Positions 10,777 to 21,877 of a stretch of DNA of 64,000 bases are shown in pieces. The stretch is taken from contig JAPNXP010000011.1 of assembly GCA_028753945.1 (NCBI GenBank), positions 3,100,001 through 3,164,000 on the forward strand. The letters are read 5' to 3'. Position 1 is the first letter of the stretch; each line of letters opens with the position of its first letter. The position numbers and the translations under genes were made by a program. This DNA comes from Hexactinellida sp. DTS-2022 (Eukaryota > Porifera > Hexactinellida). Under the pieces are notes generated by a model. The model saw nothing but the letters and a program-made list of their open reading frames with translations, ran no database searches and was not told the origin of the DNA.

Positions 10777-13106
10777 ATGAATAATTTTGAAGCTTGGAAG
10801 TACCTTTCAACTCAGGAATCAATACGTGCTGCTGCTTTGAAATATGTTGAAGAATTTGAATTAGATGATAGCGAATTCGATGGTTTACGGTACAAATTCA
10901 GAAATCTTAAACCTACGAGGGATTCTGCGAAAGGCCAAGAAGATGGAGGAATGGGAGGCTGAAATATTTTACACGTTTCCATCAACACATTCCCCGAAGC
11001 AACAGCTTCTCGAGGAAAAGCTTATCATCGAATCTGATCTATCAATGGAAATAAGAAAGCCCCTATCTCTACTTACCCTGAAAGCCTTGAGGACAAGACT
11101 TGATCCGGTTTTGAAAATAATGCACGCATTTTCGCTTAAGGAGGAAGTTAACTCAAACATAATAGCTGCCTATGCACTAATGTTATTATCTAATGGATCC
11201 CGAGATGTTAACACCGCTAATGTTTGCAAGGAAATAATAGCGACCGGAACATATGCTAATCTGTCCAAAACCCTACCTATTGACAAGTCCACTTTCTTGC
11301 TTGACATCCTTGAAATAGGAAAGCTAAAATATACGAACTTTCGACGTCTTTGCAAATCTGAGAACATCACCTTCCCCTCTTATTCTAGACTAGCTCAATA
11401 TCGTAATGATGTCAATTTAGTTAACGAGTTAACATTTGTCACAAATCCAATGAATGTGACCATCGGAATCGCGATTTCTTACAGAAGTATTTTACGACAG
11501 ACCCTGCTAAGGGTATTCGAAACTAATCCTCCACTCTTTGAATCTCATTTTCCTTTGACAGTAAAGCTATCAGATGGTCTTGATGGGTCTGGTTGTCACC
11601 AAATTTATAATCAGTATGAGCTACATCCAACTCCAAGCACAAAAAACTTCATTTTATTCGCCTTCAAACTACTGTCAATTCATGACTCTGATAATATCCA
11701 AGTTTGGAAAAATAACTCGCCTAATTCTTCGTTTGGAGTAAGGCCTGTTGTACTACTTGCTCAAAAGGAATGTCTTGATAAAGTTAAGTTTATAATGGAA
11801 AATATCATTAATCCTGAAGTGAACTCTATTGAACAAGATGGCTTACAGTTACCTCAAGGAATGGTGCAAGCCAAGATCATTCGTAGTATGCTTGATGGCA
11901 AAATGTCTGGGATTCTTAGCGGAGCTGGAGGCGCACACTGTCAATTGTGTACTGCAAATCTTAAAGAACTTAAAGACCTGGAAATGGTTAGGGCTGGTTT
12001 CCCCATTAATCGACATATTTTGGACGCAATAGATTTGTTTACTTTCGTAGTTAAAGACGAATATCTATCCCTCCCCTCCAGTCAAAGGTTAGGCATTACT
12101 CATGAACCAGTTTCTGACAGAAATATTTTATCGGCTTCACCTCTACACAGTTATACATGTGTATTCAGATCAAGGTTTCATCCAGGCGTATGCAGCGCGC
12201 CTGGAGGCGCGTGAATTTGGAAGGAAAAATTTCTAGGCGCGCGAAAATCGATAGATGCTTCCATAGACGTAATACAAAATGTGTAATTTAGGCGCGTGTG
12301 AGCGAGCTCAAACTAAATCTAGGCGCGCGGGAAATTATGTCTGAATGAAAGCCTGATTCAGATGGTTCATGCTCTTGGTGTACCATTTACATTCTGGAAA
12401 ATTTGTCTGGTCACCGACTTCGAAAGCGGTCGAAGCTTCAAAGAAATTTTGCAGTGATTTCTTATTTGAGAAAACTGGACTTCGAATTGACCAACCTACA
12501 AGTGATGGTGGTACTACTTCAACAGGAAATATTGCTCGACAATGCTTTGGCAATAAGAATGAGTTTATTTACTACGTTTCGTCGCTAATACCCTCAAAAT
12601 TTAGGGATGATATCTCCATACTCCAGACTAATCTCTCAGCAATTTTACGAATATTCAATAGTAGCCAGGAGGTAAATTCAGAAAATTTGGAGGAATTAAG
12701 TAAAAATACATACGAACTAATACTAACTACCTTTCCATGGGCCAATATAACACCATCTTTACTTAAACTCCTAGCTCATTGTACCGAACTAATTCGAGAT
12801 TGCAACGATGGATATGGACTTAAAGAATATTCAGAGGAAGCAATAGAATCATGCAATAAGTTAATCCGGCGCTATCGAGAACATCTATCCAGAAAAAATT
12901 CTTTTACCCTCAACTTAAAAGATGTGTTCACTCGTCTTCTCAGTCAGAGTGATCCTCTCCTCTCTAGCTATCGTAGAACATTAATTTGCAAGCATTGTGG
13001 TGAAATAGGCCATATTAGGAGTGAAAAATGTAAAGTTAGCAAAGTACCGCTTTTGAATCAAGACAAACTGGTCGATTCTTTACTGTTCAATAAACTTGTG
13101 ATATAG
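10777..13106 (+). pseudogene. RAG1-like/Transib transposase, about 710 aa, disrupted
   Basis: The protein starts with ATG at 10777 and reads in frame to about 10918. It then needs a 1-nt shift at an AGGG run to continue through 12170. A MITE (12171-12355) plus its TSD copy interrupts it, and the frame resumes exactly after the insertion to the stop at 13106. Family motifs in order: DGLDGSG with the first catalytic Asp (codon at 11573), PNSSFGVRP, MLDGKMSGIL with the second Asp (11894), GGAHCQLC giving a CxxC zinc pair, an acidic ESCNKLIRRYREH carrying the catalytic Glu (12846), and a C-terminal CKHCGEIGHIRSEKC, a Cx2Cx3GHx5C motif like the C-terminal tail described for invertebrate RAG1L. The His that usually precedes KLLxH is Leu here (CTT). 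The spacing and ESxNKLxRR match point to RAG1/Transib rather than Chapaev. Confidence 0.88.
12171..12355. mobile_element. hAT-like MITE (185 bp) inside the RAG1-like gene, TSD ATTCAGAT
   Basis: The ends are CAAGGTTTCATCCAGGC and, reverse complemented, CAGGCTTTCATTCAGAC, flanked by ATTCAGAT at 12163-12170 and 12356-12363. Its interior is rich in AGGCGCGC. Related copies lie at 58788-58980 and about 33826-34015. Element plus duplication is 193 bp, which shifts the frame by one. Reading across the precise empty site rejoins the two halves of the transposase. Confidence 0.93.
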
Positions 13107-13358
13107 TTGTCTATTTCTACATAGCTCAAACTGTAATTGTTTATACTGTGTACTGTGCATGATACTGCATAACTTAAAATCAGAAAATAAAATTATTTGA
13201 AAATGATATGTCATGATGACGTCATAACCCAAAAAATTGAAGCCATATAAAAAATCTGAGGGTGTAATTCGATTTTTTGAGTATGATAACCTATACACTT
13301 ATAATACATTTCATTGCTCTATATAGCAAGGAAATGCCTACTTCCCGTGAACTTCCAA

Positions 13359-13377
13359 AATAACCCACTGTGTGAAG
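13359..13377 (-). repeat. Right TIR and TSD of the Transib/RAG1-like element
   Basis: AATAACCCACTGTG (13359-13372) is the exact reverse complement of the left TIR. TGAAG at 13373-13377 repeats the left flank. Confidence 0.95.
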
Positions 13378-13379
13378 AT

Positions 13380-13992
13380 CCTAAAATAGACTAATTATTA
13401 ATTAAACTCTCGAGCTCACATAATTTTTATCTAAGAATTGGCATAAATTTGGAAAAAAAATTTGAATTGGAATATTTCTTATAATTTCAGCGAATTCTAA
13501 GAAAACACTAGAAATTATCTGAGAATTTGTGTAAATGCGAATAATTTGGCAAGTATGACATATTCTAGATTTTTTTAGAATTAGAGCCAATTCTACAAAT
13601 ATTCTTTTAACTAAGAATTGAAATATTTCTGAGAATTTTAGGCAATTCTAGGAAAATTCTAGAATTTCGTTATTAAATTTAGTAAATAGGAACCCAAGGG
13701 GATTATTTTTTGATGTAGATCTCTGAGAATTTTCCTTGGTTTTGACTATTTTCTTAGAATTTGACTGAAATCTCAAAATATTATAACAATTTTTCCACAT
13801 TGAATAACGATTCTTAGAATCATTTAAAGTAGTATTTACGAAACTTCTAAACACAAATTCTATGGATATTTCCTTAGTTTTAGCAATCAGTTAGAATTTA
13901 CTAAACTCAGAGAATTTTCTTTGTTTTAAAGAAATTCTGTAAATGCTGTAATTCTAAGAATTTTTATAATTATTTCCCCAATTCTAGGATCA
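13380..13992. repeat. AT-rich stretch with diffuse AATTCTAGA/GAGAATTT word repetition
   Basis: Words such as GAATTCTAAGAA, TCTGAGAATTT and TTAGAATTT recur many times at irregular spacing without a fixed period. No gene is visible. It may be a decayed satellite or low-complexity DNA. Confidence 0.5.
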
Positions 13993-14397
13993 CATACCTG
14001 CCAACCGTACCCGGATTCCCTGTACAGTACAGGGATTTTAACTGTTCTGTACAGGCGTACAGGGATTTATAATTTACCAATTATGAGTCAAATATTGCCT
14101 AAAAGTGTCTACAGTGATGATAGTATATTCTGCCATGCATTCATTGACCACATAGAAGCACAACTGGTTTATATATTCATTCAAGCGTACAGGGATTCCC
14201 TGTACAGTATATATTTAGATGTTTTATTCCTTTTCCAAAGTAATAATTTTTATATGTAAATGTATAGTAGCTACCTGGACGAGCGATCGCAGTGAGCGAG
14301 AAAAATCTTTTGGGAGGTGTACAGGGATTTTGGCCAATGTACAGGGGGAAATTGGAGCCCTGTACAGAGATATGACTAAAATGAGTTGGCAGGTATG
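13993..14397. mobile_element. MITE with CATACCTGCCAAC ends and repeated GTACAGGGATT
   Basis: The ends are CATACCTGCCAAC and, reverse complemented, CATACCTGCCAAC with one mismatch. The interior repeats the word GTACAGGGATT several times in both orientations. I found no clean target duplication. Fragments of the same family occur at 8435-8700 and within 62520-62700. Confidence 0.6.
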
Positions 14398-14399
14398 GG

Positions 14400-14943
14400 A
14401 TAAGATTATCCTGAAATTTTTGTATACCTACCGAAGTTTCCAAAATTCATGGAATTACATTACAGTGATCAACAAATGTATATAAATTTTATCATACCAA
14501 TGTCATTTTTATTGACCTGGCGCTTATTCAAGTCTCCGGCGCTTATTCGGCCAAATACGATAGTTGAATTTTATATATTTTTTATTGATAAACTTGCTGA
14601 AATTTGGATGGCGTATCATTCGAAATAAAATCCTAATGTATTTCTTTTAAAATGTCACTTGATTTTGTACTGCATCATAGCTCACAATATCTGTTGATTA
14701 GTTATTAATAACAATATAGATATAATTCTATTGGATTAAGAGTGATTCTTTAAAGGATACCTATCATAAAAAGAAATTTACTTTATTATGATAAAACCTA
14801 TCTTGTTGTTTCTCTTGCTACATATAAATACCCATTCTAAATGTAGAATAAAGTTTTTATTTCTTTATATGTATTAAAACATATGTACTAAAAGTTTTCA
14901 GACGATGAAATCATGTCTTTAGTCAATAGTGGAGAAATATACT
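14400..14943. other. No feature seen
   Basis: AT-rich sequence between a MITE and a Harbinger relic. No coding potential, TIR pair or tandem repeat could be supported. Confidence 0.5.
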
Positions 14944-15537
14944 TTACAAGATCTTTGGGGATTTAATCTCAACACTCTGTACTGATGATAAGAACGAAAG
15001 CTGGGAGAAAACTTTCTGATGGATTGCATATTGTATCCACATGAATGCATAATAAGTATTCCCAGGCCAATTCACCACAGCATCTATGAAGCGGTGTTCA
15101 TCATCACATATGGCTTGAACATTTATCGAATTATAGCCCTTTCTGTTGACGTGTGGGAGTTCGTCAGTAGAGTGAGACCCGTGTTGCCCCAGTATAGTGA
15201 GACCCTTGTGAGACCCATCTATGCAGCCCAATACTTTTGGAAATCAAAACTTCTTTTGTAACTCTTCTTGTATTTTTTTGACAAGCAGGATTTTTTAATC
15301 GAATGAAATTACTTGCACATGAGCAGAGTGCATTAAATACATTACCTATGCATCTTGAGAGTGATGGCTGTGAATTCCATGACATGAAGCAACTACCATT
15401 TGAAAAGTGCCAGTGGCTAGAAATTGTAGGGTTGCTGCTAACTGACTTGTTGCAGGGATAGAGTGGGAACGACCAGTGGTTCGGGACATACAATTCTCCA
15501 ACTTATCGATTAAGTGCGAGAACATCATTCTATCCAC
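14944..15537 (-). pseudogene. PIF/Harbinger transposase fragment
   Basis: On the minus strand, 15537 to about 15346 encodes LAATLQFLATGTFQMVV, the helix-turn-helix region of HARBI1-type transposases. A second frame (15231-14944) encodes GCIDGSHKGL, VNRKGYNSINVQAICD and VVNWPGNTYYAF, matching the family catalytic segments ...GxxDGTH... and ...NRKGYxSINVQxVCD...RWPGS. The two Asp residues of the DDE set are visible; the last part is missing. Frames are broken between the pieces and both termini are lost, so this is a relic. Confidence 0.85.
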
Positions 15538-16091
15538 ACACGTTGACGAGAAATAAACTCGGGATTGAATTATGCGTCAAGAGGATTTAATCTATCTCGA
15601 ATTTGAAAAATATCTAGGCCTATGTGGAAAAATTCTTTTCTTAATATTTGAAATGGAAATTATCATTTATATATTAGTAGGGTCAAAATTTAAGATTCCG
15701 TGACCAACCTCGGGCAAGTTAAGTTTTATTCCTGATTCTGATACTTAGGGTATATCTCGCGATTTAAGCTCCCATGCCGGTATCGAAAATTTGGGCAAAC
15801 TTTTTTATAGCGACAAATTCAAAAAGGCCTCCGGCCATCATTTTGAAAAATTAAGGCCCCTTTCTGAACTTTTAATAAATTGAGATTATAGTGTTTTGAA
15901 CAGTATACAATATGTAGTAGCTGCATTTAAATTTCAACTCAATCGGGACCATACTTTTAATGTAATAGCCTTTTGAAGATTCGTACGTAATTTGTCACCA
16001 TGCGAGGTCCATTCTTAAATTTTTAAGGGATTTGAAGCATATCTTATCCTTTATACATGCAATTACCTTTTAAATCGCTATTGGTATGTCT

Positions 16092-16237
16092 CAGTGGCGG
16101 CGCCAGGGGGGCCATGCCCCCCCCCCCTCTTTTGAGCATGGCCCCCCTAGAATAACAATGTTGTACAGTGTGGCCCCCCCCTAAAATCCCCTAGCCCTCC
16201 CAGAGCCTCCTACCTGAAAATCCTGGCGCCGCCTTTG
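16092..16237. mobile_element. hAT-like MITE with GC-rich ends, TSD GTATGTCT
   Basis: It starts CAGTGGCGGCGCCAGG and ends CCTGGCGCCGCCTTTG, flanked by GTATGTCT (16084-16091 and 16238-16245). It has a C/G-run interior, like the copy at 37661-38037. Confidence 0.8.
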
Positions 16238-16513
16238 GTATGTCTCCATGTAAATCTCGGTAATAGACCTAAATTTAGCACTTTGACTTTTCTGAAGATC
16301 TCACATGGGGTGACGAAGCAAAATAATTGACCCATAATCGTTTACGTATACTCCCACTTTTTGTCTATAATTATGATAACACAAGTTTACGTCATTGACT
16401 CGATTTTTGAATTTTTGTATAGTCAAAGTACTAAATTTAGTTCTATACCTAGATTTACATGGAGACATACTACATAGCGAGTTAAAAGGTTATTACATGT
16501 ACATAGGATATGA

Positions 16514-17304
16514 CAGGGATGGATCCACCGGGGGGGTTCAGGGGGGTTGCACCCCCCCCAAAATGGCTCAGGGGGAGTGCGAACCCCCCCCCCCCAGTGG
16601 CGTATCTAGGGGGGATTTGGGTGTTCAAACACCCCCCTCATAACTAGTTTCCAAAAGGGATATGTTGTTATTTATAATGCCTAAACATCTAAACACCTTT
16701 GGTACAACTGCACAATATTACACTCCTCCTACTATGTGACATGAATAGCTGTACATCGATGTTTGAGCGTCTAAGATTCAAAAAAATTCTGGGGGGGTGT
16801 CCCCAAGATCCCCCCCCCCCCTTACCGTTGCTCGCTTCGCCCGCTCCACGATAATCCTGGATACGCCACTGCCCACCCCGCCCAAGAATATGATAATATA
16901 ATCGAAAATTATATCTAGGGACTGGCACAATTTCCGAGATTGGTTAAGAGAAATATATGAGATTTCTCTTCCCTATCTTTTCTGTGAGTACTGTTGGGAA
17001 CGTTGTATATCAAATATCAGGAAAAATCGTTAACTATTGATTCATTGTGATTGTTGGTTAATTGATAGTTTAATTAATTAATTATTAATTTATAGTTATG
17101 TATGAATTTAGAATAGATTTCTTTGACGTATATTAAATATATTTCAACTTTCTTGAAAGCTGCTTTCTCATTGCAGTTCTTAAAAAAAGAACCTCCAAAT
17201 ACTGGCTCATTTGACCCGCGGGCGCTTCCTACGGCGTCTACAATTCAAAGGCCCAACCCTGGGCATTGCACCCCCCCAGATATTTTGTGCTGGATCCATC
17301 CCTG
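16514..17304. mobile_element. hAT-like MITE, 791 bp, TSD GGATATGA
   Basis: The ends are CAGGGATGGATCCACC and, reverse complemented, CAGGGATGGATCCAGC, with perfect duplications GGATATGA at 16506-16513 and 17305-17312. Another element is nested inside at 16595-16871. Confidence 0.88.
16595..16871. mobile_element. Nested MITE with CAGTGGCGTATC ends
   Basis: The left end is CAGTGGCGTATCTAGG and the right end, reverse complemented, is CAGTGGCGTATCCAGG. It lies in a C-run, so its target duplication is not informative. Confidence 0.75.
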
Positions 17305-18196
17305 GGATATGATACTATACTTCAAATCCCTTAGAAAACACTTTTTAAGAATGGACCACCCATGGTAACATATGACGTAGGTATCTTCAAAAGTTTTTTG
17401 CATTAAAAGTATTGTCCTGATTGAGTTGAAATTTCAGTGCAGCTAGTACTTTTTGTATACTGTTAAAAACACTCGAATCTCAATTTAGGAAATGTTCTGA
17501 GAGGGCCTTAATTTTTCAAATGATTGCCGGATGACCTTTAGAATTTGTCGCTATAAAAAAGTTTGCCTGAATTTTCGAGACCGGCAAGGGAGCTTAAATC
17601 GCGAGATATACCTTAAGTATCAGAATCAGGCATAAACTTAACTTGCCAGATTAATCAGGTTTGGGGTCAAATACAAATTTATTTTGTATTTGATGTATTT
17701 TAATTACATTTCCCATGTATTTGAGATGTATTTAAAAACTTTTTATATTTTTGTGAAAGTATTTGTATTGTAATTAAATACTTTTGAAATGTATTTGTAT
17801 TTTGTTCAAATACATTCAAATACTTTATATTGGCAGTTGGCATAGTATTAGAGAATAATATTGAACTTGTATTAGTTACTATTAGTGTCGAATTATTGTC
17901 ATAGTATATTAACTTCCATCTATTCTACCGTGAGGTCACGGGTTTCCAACATACGGCCCGCGTAAAATTTATTCCCGTTAATATTTTGATCATTTTATGT
18001 AGTCTGTCATGATTTTAGATGTGTTTCTTAACCATTTCTGTTCCATTTTCGTTTGGATACCCCAACCGATCTCTCCCTACATATATCTGAAATTTAGCAA
18101 TTGGCCTTTTTGGACCACCTAAATAATTGAGGAATACAATGTGGCCCGAAATTTAAATCGATTTGGGCACGCCTGGTGTAGGTCAATTACATATAG

Positions 18197-21100
18197 CATA
18201 GCCTACTATACATAATGCGCCACAGTAACTTGATAATTTTGGACCATGGATGCGGTCGAAGATGGATTCGTAAATTCTAAATTAAGTCGATTGCGAGCTG
18301 AATTATAGATAAACTAAGTGGCTAATATAGTATTTTGTGTCAATTGTAAATAAAAATACTGTCGTATACCCCTTCCTTGTATTAATTAGCTAATATCATT
18401 AATGATTGGACTGGACAATAATACAAAACTACCATCTATATAATAGTTTATAACATAAACATACATTAATGTATTATACATTTTATTAAACAATATAAAA
18501 TAATACACATTATACTACTAGTAACAGCTATTAGTGTGCACTGGTGTTGCTTGATGCTGTGAGTCATATGTGTATGTGATACCAGGCGATACAGGTGTTC
18601 TTTCATTCTACAAACTACAAATAAAATATGTACTTATGAGAATAAATCTAAATCAATATCAACTAAATTTTTTCAACTTTCGCTTCTCAATACCTTTTGA
18701 AACTACTATGGAGTTGTAATTTTTTACTTTATTTGCAATTAAGCAATTCGATGCAACAAAAATCAGCCTACGCACGATTGACAACCCACATACATCACAA
18801 GACGGACAAGTGTATTTCCAACTGTCACAATCATTACTATCTTCCAAGTAGTTAAGAGTAAGGTCTACAAGAATCTTCCTAGAAGGTCCACCTAAAAATA
18901 GGCTCATCAGTTTACTATTATTTTCGATAAGTATAAAAAGTTTCCAAACAACAATGATTGCGTCCAATACTATTTCAGAAGGATACTTTAAACCTCCACG
19001 ATCAGAAAGTTCTATCAGCTTAACTAAGACTTCGATGTGGTATCATCAATGAGCAAATCTTTCTCAATAGTTAGCATATCCTGGCATATGTGACATAATT
19101 GACTGCTGTGTTTCAGGTATTGGTGTGTGGCGTAACCGGCGATAAAGGTTAATGACTGAAGGAGTTGGGTGTCACACTCAATAATGGATAGATCAGATAT
19201 TTCATTTAAGAAAGGATCAAGATCTACCTCAGTCTGAGACTCTAAGTCTAAGAGATGTGAAGATGAAAAAGACATAATGAAATCTTGCAAGCTAATACTA
19301 GACTCTGGGTGAGTGGAGAAAATTTTTAAGATGTTGGAAACCTTTAGACGACGTTCAGTTTCTAAGATTTGGAGATAGGAAACATGATAATTAGCACCTG
19401 ACATCATACGATATAGACCAAAGTGGTGTTCCAATGGGTCTGTCTGTAGGAAAGAAGTTAGGAGGTAGGAAAACCCACAATTTTGTGTAAGATGATTAGT
19501 TATCTGAGGCAAGGCAACGCAAGCATGTCTAAAGCTCGTGAAGGTCTGACTACTTAATTTTCCTTCCTTTCCAGGGAGTGATTGCCATGCGTCTAACCAA
19601 AAGACAATTCGTTTCAAATAAGAAAAACGTTCATCGTTGAATGTAAAAGGACTAGAAAGTGAATCATTTAAACGGATATGTTTATATGGCATAATTACAT
19701 TAAACATTTTCCATAAAGAGAGAAGAATTCGGATAAAATTAGATGTATCAGTTTTAAATACATTACAACGTTGATCATTCTGAATAGTTAATCCAGCTAT
19801 CGTTGATTCGTGAATTACTTTTAACACAAGTTTAACATTTTTACGCTCAAGAATCGAAGGGTAACAAGATTTAAAAGTCAAACGCGGTGCAAGTTTTGCC
19901 AAACTTTGTTTTTCAGAATTATAAAGAAGCCGGATTTCGCGAAAAGAAGCAGAACATAATTTTAAGGGATAAGAACAAGAATCGGTATCAAAATTTTCTT
20001 AGTCCGGATTCAACCAATTATTTCTAATGGTTTTTAGAATATGTACAAAGTCAAATGTAAGAAAAGAGGCCTATTAATATCACAAGGATGAGATACACGA
20101 GTCTCTAGTTTACCAGAAGGAGAAAATAGTTTGAAAAGTTTTACATTAAGGGGATAGTTATCTGTCGAGATTACGAGAACGAACAATCCACAGAGCTCAA
20201 TATCTTGAATGCAAGATTTTACAACATAATATATATTTTCAGCGGAAAGAGATGCACATGGCAATTAACGTACAATACAAGACCATTTTTTATGTAGACT
20301 GGAGACCATAATGGCAAATACTGTTTTAGTAGGATCATCTGGATTTAAATTAGATCCCAATAATTTGCCACCTTTGTAAGCTACATCCGGTTTTATATGT
20401 ATTTAATCCATTTGAACGATTACATGTTTTTGCTCATCAGAAAAAGATTGGGTGGCTTGCTTAAGGAAGGAGAAAAATTCATTTTCAACCCCAAATTTAG
20501 AGTATAGCTTTTCCAATGTATTGAAATGTGGAAGAGATAAGCAAGGTAAACCCTGAAAATACTTATAGCATGCTGGCGAAATAAGATGGGTTTTAAGTGC
20601 CAAAATTTGCGTGAGTATATTATATCTCCGCCTATTTTTAGGAACGAGACTATTTTCTAATTGACAAAGAATTTATTGAAGTCTAGAGAGCTCTGAACAT
20701 TCAAATAGTGATTCTAATGTAGAATTAGAGGTATGCGAATTTTCAATGGCCTGTTGAATATGTTTTTTTGCAGTGGAGATATGGGATGCATTCGTACATT
20801 CAGAATTGTTAGAAGATGTATATTGACGAGGTTTTTCAGAAATTTCACTTAAAATCAACTCAAGGTGTCGAGCATCACTAATATAGCATATTGAAAGAGG
20901 AATAATCTCCCCATTACGAAATGCTTTTATAGATAAATCGGATTCTACTACCACGTGAATGTCGACCAGAATGGCATTATCAAACAAATGAGGACGCATC
21001 AAGATGAAACTATGTTCATTTGGATACCATAATGACCAGGTAGAAAGTAGAGAAATAAAAGGCAACTTATCTTTCAAGTCCTGAAAATTGTCGATCAAGT

Positions 21101-21877
21101 ACTTTCCTCCTCTTCAGTCTGTTAGTTCAAACTTAGTGCAACAGCTTGCTGGAGTAGTTCGTCATCTTTTGAGTTGTTAGGACAGCCGTCTACGTTTTGA
21201 AGTAGCGTGAGAAGAGTAATAGGTTGGACACCCTGGTAAATAGGCTGGCACTGTACCTTCTTTCAACTTTGGATTTTTTCGTTGGATTTCGTGGTAAGTA
21301 CCATCTCCATTTGGTACCTTATGTGTGTATTCAATATCTTCTACTCTAAAATGCTTTACGCAAACAAAAATCGTCTTTAGATCTTCAACACCTTCCCTGT
21401 GAAGAGCGCGAACCCAAGCATTCCTTAGCTCATCTGGTTTCTGAGGCATCTTGAATACCGGAATGCGATCTTCGACATTATAGTTACTCTTGCAACCAGG
21501 TGCGGAGCATGTATTCGGCATCTGAAAAATACTTGTTAAAGTTGGTGCGAGTTGAGCTGAGATAAGTCTAGTTTGTATGTATGGGAAGAATAGGAAAATA
21601 TACAATTAAAAGATTACGGTTTGAATACTAATATTGATTCTAGTTTAAGTATGGGAGTGGGAATGTTGAATAGTGATTAGAAAAATTAGTACAAGAAAAA
21701 CAAAGAAAATTTCATGTTCTATATCATATAATGCAACTCATATTCAAATATTATGGTTTATTGTAAATAATTAAATCATAGCAGAATATTGTGGTTACTT
21801 AAAATTCCCCATCTTCGACCGCATCCATGGTACCAAATTCGTAGTTTACTGTTAGGCCTTATGTAAAGTAGGCTATG
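18197..21877 (-). mobile_element. P-superfamily transposon 1, 3.7 kb, 7-bp TSD CATATAG
   Basis: The TIRs begin CATAGCCTACT and extend about 65 bp, with an internal CCATGGATGCGGTCGAAG in both. The flush flanks are CATATAG at 18190-18196 and 21878-21884. The paralogous empty site at 31541-31556 carries the target once. The THAP transposase inside, on the minus strand, is a pseudogene. Confidence 0.9.
18659..21521 (-). pseudogene. THAP/P-element transposase, inactivated
   Basis: The start codon at 21521 opens MPNTCSAPGCKSNY, a C2CH THAP zinc finger with CVKHF as its second half. Downstream pieces at 21098-20673, 20603-20403, 20264-20034, 19902-19024 and 18967-18659 follow the order of P transposases: VQMD with an immediate stop where MDEIH is expected (about 20401), VISTDNYPLN (second Asp), FQTDPLEHHFGLYRMMSG-like residues carrying the catalytic Glu near 19430, and a C-terminal zinc-like CPSCDVCG. 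Several in-frame stops and shifts separate them. It is similar to the gene at 23794-26794, which helps place exons. No function is expected unless the THAP exon alone is used. Confidence 0.85.

Larger units (their letters stand above)
10171..13372 (+). mobile_element. Transib/RAG1-like DNA transposon, 3.2 kb, RSS-heptamer ends
   Basis: Both ends carry the identical 14-bp TIR CACAGTGGGTTATT (10171-10184 and, reverse complemented, 13359-13372), flanked by perfect 5-bp TGAAG duplications. The first seven bases are exactly the consensus RSS heptamer used by vertebrate V(D)J recombination. Inside is a single transposase gene on the + strand with RAG1-core motifs. About 600 bases precede the gene and about 265 follow it. 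No second, RAG2-like kelch gene is present. A 185-bp hAT MITE sits in the coding region, so this copy is non-autonomous now. Identical TIRs and TSDs suggest a fairly recent insertion. Confidence 0.93.

Noticed and set aside
13106..13372. Search for a RAG2-like kelch gene downstream of the RAG1-like gene
   Set aside because: Only about 265 non-coding bases remain before the right TIR, on either strand, so no RAG2L is encoded in this element.
10171..13372. Chapaev or CACTA assignment based on the CAC terminus
   Set aside because: The TSD is 5 bp and the protein shows RAG1/Transib signatures (ESCNKLIRR, GGAHCQLC). Chapaev elements usually make 4-bp TSDs and CACTA elements 3-bp ones.
15019..15261. 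80-codon open frame on the + strand
   Set aside because: Antisense to the Harbinger transposase motifs, which are the recognisable coding strand.
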